Assembly (NCBI RefSeq): GCF_003967555.1
Contig: NZ_BIFS01000002.1
Span: 1,426,001 to 1,490,000 of the forward strand
Reading direction: 5' to 3'
Length of the DNA stretch: 64,000 nt
Source of the DNA: Dictyobacter kobayashii
GTDB taxonomy: Bacteria > Chloroflexota > Ktedonobacteria > Ktedonobacterales > Ktedonobacteraceae
Below the pieces are notes generated by a model. The model searched no databases. It was not told where the DNA came from and worked only from the letters and a program-made list of their open reading frames with translations. The first letter of the stretch is position 1; every line of letters begins with the position of its first letter. Position numbers and translations under genes: made by a program. This document shows, one piece after another, positions 60,103-64,000 of this stretch.

Positions 60103-62375
60103 TTAAACCAGGCACTCGTTCTTTGCTCGTTCGGCCAGTTCATGGCTGAACAGTTGGAAGGTGATGGCCTGATAGTTTCGATCGGGTCTGGCTTGCTGTA
60201 GGAAAGCAAGGGCTTCTTCTTGTCGATGGAAGCCTGTGTGGCGTTTCTCGATGGGAGTGTGGTCGTCGACAAAGTAGCGTATGGCCAGGGTTCCTAGTAG
60301 ATCTATTTGCCAGATGGCATAGCGTATGGTGGGTTTTGAAGATACTGCAGGGTTTGTATGCTCTGGGTTTTGGTGGTCTGATATGTGTTCTGGGACCTGC
60401 GTATCGACATAATCCCAGAGTGACGGCGCGGTTGAAACCTGCTTGCTCTTTTTCTGAGATGCATGACTATGGGGTGGCTTCATGGTTGGCTGGACCTCCT
60501 CTGATGGTGTGATGACGGGAATGTCGCGAACGTGAACCTGGATTTTGCTTTTCGGATTCCGGGTGGTAGCTTTTTTCTTTTTGCTAGTAGAACATTGACG
60601 CGCCAGCGCGATGTGGTCAATATTGCCAAAGAGCAAGGTAGGCGCTATCGAATTCACCACGGGCGCTTTATTAGATGAAGCTACAGGTATTAATGCCATG
60701 GGCGAAACGATCTCTTCCTGTGATGTTTCAGGCTGGTGGATGTGATCATCGTGAGCGGGCAACTCGCTAGAAGGTAAGATCCCCTCTGCTAGAGGTGGCC
60801 GTTCTTGCGATGGCTCCGAGGTACTAAGTCTGGTATCTCTGCGTGGTGGCAAGATGGAGTGACGCTCGAGACGCTGGACAGGTGTTTTAGTTGGTGACTT
60901 GGCCCAGACATCTGGATGCGTTGAACTATAGAAAACAGGCAAGCGGTCAGGGAGCATATCGCTGGCTCCAAACCAGGTGCGGCCGTGCTTGAGTGCCTGG
61001 GATTCTTCGTTAGCGCGACGCGCAAAGGCCTGGGTCAGTTCGCTGGCATCATCGTTGCTGAGTAGGGAGAAGAGCGATGAGGAGGATGCATCCTCGTCAA
61101 TGAGGAGTTCTGCCTCAACAGTTGCGGAGAAGCGGGCAAGCGTGGTCTCGTCAGCGCCGGCTTCTTCAATGAGGGCTCCTCGGGCTGGTTCTCCGGCGAA
61201 TGCAGCAGCGGCCCCACTTTGAGCTCCAAGTTTGCGCATCTTTTGATGTCCGACGGTCCCGGCATAGGCCAGATAGTAGATACGCACTTCTTCGCGTTTG
61301 CCTAATCGCCAGGCTCTCCTGGATGCCTGCTCAAGCATGAACAGGTTCAAGGCCATTTCCACCCAGATGATGGTGTCGACCACACTCTGGAGGTTGATGC
61401 CTTCGTTGACCCGAGAATATGGAACAATGGCTACACTCACAGGTGCGCCACCTTCAGAAGCCATACTCATGGCCTCGATGATACGCTGTTGCCGATCTTC
61501 CGGTTTGACGGTGTTGGGTAAGGTCCAACTTTTGACGCCAGCTTGTTGTAATACCCATTCCAGGCGACGAGCGGTGGAGCGTTCCTGATTCTGGTCGATG
61601 TATAACATCAGACGGCGGCCCTCCGCACGTTCTTTCTGGACGACTTCAAGCAGGCGCTTTTCCAGAGGATAGACATACTCCCAGGCTAATTGGGGCGTTT
61701 TGAGCAGGTATTGTTTTTCCTGGGCATCCCCCAGATGGACCGTTTGGTTTGCCAGAGTTCATATGGTTTCTCGCAGGGTAAAACTGCAAACCAGCGCGGA
61801 ATTGTGCCCTGAGCCATACGGGCTGCTGGATTGCCTTTTTGGGCTCGATCGGCCAGCGACTTCACCACGCCCAGATAGGCTCCAAGCAAATCATGCTCGT
61901 GTACCCAGGCTTTCAGTTGCGCGCTCTCTTCTTGTGCTTGGACCAGGGCCAGTTGGGCCTGCTCCTCTTGTCGACTCCACTCCTGCAAAGCCTCACGATC
62001 GGTCACGCCATCACGTACGGCATCGAAAAGTCGCTGTTTTTCTTGCTGTAGAGCGGCCAGAGCCTTGCGCGGTGCAACCAGGATCTCTTCTGCTTGCCGC
62101 GCCTTTTCATCCACCTGCGGATCTTGCATCGAGACAATCTCTGGGATCTCTACTTTCGCAGGCATAAATGCTCCGACATCCAGCACAGTCAGAAAACAGA
62201 GATCTTCCAGCAAAGAGGGGAGTAATTTGGCGGAAAGGCCTGGAGCAGGTACGGTAGAGACCTGGACATTGGATTTACCGCTGCCACGCCTGGCGTCCGC
62301 TTCATATTCCTTAACCCACATCTGTATCACCCCGTAACGGTGGAGTGCCTCCGACACCTGCTTCCAGTATTAAGG
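60103..62375 (-). pseudogene. SNF2-type helicase, interrupted by IS21 and by a frame break
   Basis: Two frames belong together: 61686-62357 (linker between helicase lobes, coiled-coil QEEQAQLALVQAQEESAQL) and 60103 to about 61735. The latter has LMLYIDQNQERSTARRLEWV, YSRVNEGINLQSVVDTIIWV and EQASRRAWRLGKREEVRIYY, the motif V-VI region of SNF2/DEAD-type helicases. Adding one base to CCCCC 61728-61732 (GGGGG on the coding strand) restores WGDAQEKQYLLKTPQLAWEY. The frame runs open to a TAA near 62370, where the IS21 element begins, so the N-terminal ATPase lobe is missing. The C-terminal 250 residues are low-complexity. It is convergent with the kinase cassette. Confidence 0.7.
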
Positions 62376-62469
62376 ACGGTGTATACTCGAGCCGGTGAAG
62401 AATTGACCGACCCCCAAGAAGGCGGTAGACTGAGGATATAAACACAACAATATTCTCAGGAGACCGACC

Positions 62470-63720
62470 ATGCTTAGGAGTCAGACAGTGCTAACAATAC
62501 ACGATCTTTACACACAGGGGAAGAATGTACAGGAAATTGCTCAGGAGTTGGAGATCTCACGCACAACGGTACGCAAATACTTGAAACATCCCGAGGCGGT
62601 GATCCCGAAACCGCGTCCGGTGCGTCCCTCCAAGCTTGATCCATTTAAAGAACAGATCAAGAAGTGGGTCATGGAAGACCATTGCACCAATTGCGAGGTG
62701 ATCTTCGAGCGGTTACAGAAGATGGGCTACACCGGCAGGATCAGTATCCTCAAGGAATACGTGCAGCCGCTGCGGGCTGCAGTGGCTGGCCACGCGCCCG
62801 TACAACGATACGAAACCAATCCAGGAGAGCAGGTTCAATTCGATTGGGGCGAGTTTGTATACGAGCATGAGGGTCAGATGCGTAAATTTTATGGATTTAC
62901 GGCTATCCTTGGCTATTCACGCATGCGCTTTGTGACCTTTGTGAAGCGTTGCGACACACCCACGCTCATCCGCTGCTTAATGGAGGCATTTGAGTACTTT
63001 GGTGGCTTAACGAAGGTTGCGCTGACGGATCGCATGAAGAGCGTCCTCTTAGAAATGGAGGAGAACAAGCCGCGGTGGAATCCCCGCTTTGCCGATTTCA
63101 TGGTTTCCATTGGAGTTGGCGCACGCGTCTGCAAGCCGTACACACCACAAACGAAGGGCAAAGTCGAGCGTACAGTCAGCCATGTCAAGAAGAGTTTATG
63201 GGGTGGGGTCACCTTTACCGATCTGGATGATCTCAATCGCCAGGCGCATGCGTGGTGCGAGCGTATCAACTCCCGTGTGCATCGCACGACCCATGCACGG
63301 CCCGTGGATCGCCTTGCCGAAGAGAAGCTGCTGCCCTTGCCCCAAGACTTTGCTTGGGAACGCTTCGCCACCGAAGAGCGCAAAGTCACCTGGGATGGCT
63401 ACGTCTCCTACGATGGCGTGCTGTATGGGCTGCCAGGGACGCTGCAACTGGCAGGCAAACAGGTCCAGGTACGTGAGCGCAAGGGCTTGCTCACCGTCTG
63501 GTCGGCTGGCACTCAGGTGTTTGCTATCGAGAAGCGACCGCGCTCGCAAGAGAGCGTGCCGCACGCGGACCAGTGGAAGACCGTCGCCTCCGTCTCAGCT
63601 ACCCGCCGTGCGCCCACGCCCTTAGGCCATTTGCAGCCTGCCCCGGACGTCGAAAGCCGTCCCCTCCAGGAGTATGATCAGTATTGTGGAGTCGTGACCA
63701 TGCAGGAGGTGGTCGCATGA
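62470..63720 (+). CDS. istA: IS21 transposase IstA
   Basis: The protein has 416 residues. The N-terminal HTH (GKNVQEIAQELEISRTTVRK) is followed by an rve integrase core with the DDE residues in VQFDWGEF (about 125), ALTDRMKS (about 187) and TKGKVERTV (about 233). The C-terminal beta-barrel is present (VSYDGVLYGLPG). Length and layout are normal for IstA, and the frame is intact. It ends in an ATGA overlap with istB. Confidence 0.93.
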   Translation: MLRSQTVLTIHDLYTQGKNVQEIAQELEISRTTVRKYLKHPEAVIPKPRPVRPSKLDPFKEQIKKWVMEDHCTNCEVIFERLQKMGYTGRISILKEYVQPLRAAVAGHAPVQRYETNPGEQVQFDWGEFVYEHEGQMRKFYGFTAILGYSRMRFVTFVKRCDTPTLIRCLMEAFEYFGGLTKVALTDRMKSVLLEMEENKPRWNPRFADFMVSIGVGARVCKPYTPQTKGKVERTVSHVKKSLWGGVTFTDLDDLNRQAHAWCERINSRVHRTTHARPVDRLAEEKLLPLPQDFAWERFATEERKVTWDGYVSYDGVLYGLPGTLQLAGKQVQVRERKGLLTVWSAGTQVFAIEKRPRSQESVPHADQWKTVASVSATRRAPTPLGHLQPAPDVESRPLQEYDQYCGVVTMQEVVA

Positions 63721-64000
63721 AGAAAGGAGTATACAAACAACTGAACTTAACGCACTTGGAAGCAGCACTGCCACACGTCCTAAATGCGGCCCGGCACGAG
63801 CAGTGGACCTATGAGATGTTGCTGGAACGAGCTCTGGCTGCGGAGTTAGATGGACGTGAGCAGAAGGCCATCGCTCGGCGGCTCAAAGCGGCGCGCATTC
63901 CTGGAAAAAAGACCTTGGATGGGTTCGATTTCTCCTTTCAGCCGACCCTTTCCGAACGGCGACTGCGGGAACTGGCGGATCTCTCGTTTGTGCGAACCTG
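63717..64000 (+). CDS. istB: IS21 helper ATPase IstB, N-terminal part (runs off the right edge)
   Basis: The ATG at 63717 overlaps the istA stop. The visible 94 residues include LNLTHLEAALPHVLNAARHE, LLERALAAELDGREQ and RRLKAARIPGKKTLDGFDF, the standard start of IstB before its P-loop. In this family IstB is the AAA+ regulator of target choice for IstA. Confidence 0.9.
   Translation, partial: MKKGVYKQLNLTHLEAALPHVLNAARHEQWTYEMLLERALAAELDGREQKAIARRLKAARIPGKKTLDGFDFSFQPTLSERRLRELADLSFVRT

Larger units (their letters stand above)
62376..64000 (+). mobile_element. IS21-family insertion sequence (left end and most of its length)
   Basis: The element carries istA and, overlapping, istB, which runs off the right edge. 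The left end lies about 62376-62390 (TGTATACTCGAGCCGG), inferred from the start of non-helicase sequence. The right end and target duplication are outside the window. It interrupts a SNF2-like helicase gene. Confidence 0.75.

Noticed and set aside
61298..61588. Plus-strand frames over the SNF2 helicase
   Set aside because: They are antisense to the motif V-VI region of the helicase, which is clearly the coding strand.

Overview
The window looks like a chromosome segment of a large-genome, spore-forming Chloroflexota of the Ktedonobacteria type. This is inferred from the mixed GC content, the Thr/Asn/Pro-rich secreted proteins, the Rhs-like surface protein, the Ktedonobacter-style conjugation genes and the IS21/IS3 debris. 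No rRNA, tRNA or CRISPR array was recognised.

Layout. (1) 1-3.4 kb: the start of a large Rhs/SpvB-like exported protein (minus strand) and, divergently, a secreted protein built of repeated beta-sandwich-like domains that breaks off abruptly. (2) 3.4-8.5 kb: about 5 kb of A/C-skewed sequence with no credible gene. It is either a heavily decayed gene or very poor sequence. It ends in a broken cas6 remnant joined to a fragment resembling DpdD. (3) 9.3-43.5 kb: a 7-deazaguanine DNA-modification (Dpd) island. A VUT/YhhQ-type queuosine-precursor transporter and queC supply or retain the preQ0 precursor. A plus-strand operon dpdE-F-G-H-I-J-K-D supplies helicases, ATPase and a PLD-like protein. Converging on it is a minus-strand operon, xre - wHTH (DpdG-like) - ATPase (DpdH-like) - small protein - dpdA. 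Divergent from xre are a second, shorter TGT-like transglycosylase and a QueF-like T-fold protein. A DUF262/AlbA fusion protein closes the island. (4) 43.7-53.5 kb: a minus-strand type IV secretion/conjugation cluster (VirB6/TrbL-like, CHAP peptidase, VirB2-like pilin, PrgI-like, VirB4, TraD-like coupling protein, replication-relaxation-like wHTH protein). No relaxase was seen. (5) 53.5-56.3 kb: small hypotheticals and an IS3 remnant. (6) 56.5-60 kb: a three-gene cassette of protein kinase, membrane-anchored Cas4/RecB-like nuclease and membrane protein with a DUF7019-like domain, a plausible uncharacterised defence or stress system. (7) 60-64 kb: a SNF2-type helicase cut by an IS21 element (istA and the start of istB).

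How the parts would work together (established families plus inference): QueC makes preQ0, and DpdA, or the second TGT-like enzyme, exchanges guanine in DNA for the deazaguanine. The QueF-like protein may process the base. The E-K/D genes form the restriction-like machinery that distinguishes unmodified DNA. What is unusual here is the duplication of the G-H(-I) module, the two transglycosylases, the QueF-like partner with an altered active site, and remnants of extra dpdE and dpdD copies at the left edge.

Four genes (the split gene left of dpdE, dpdE, dpdH and the SNF2 helicase) are each interrupted by one indel lying in a short homopolymer run. Together with the degraded 3.4-8.6 kb interval, this makes sequence error a serious alternative to pseudogenisation. 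All assignments are from reading the sequence; no database search was run.
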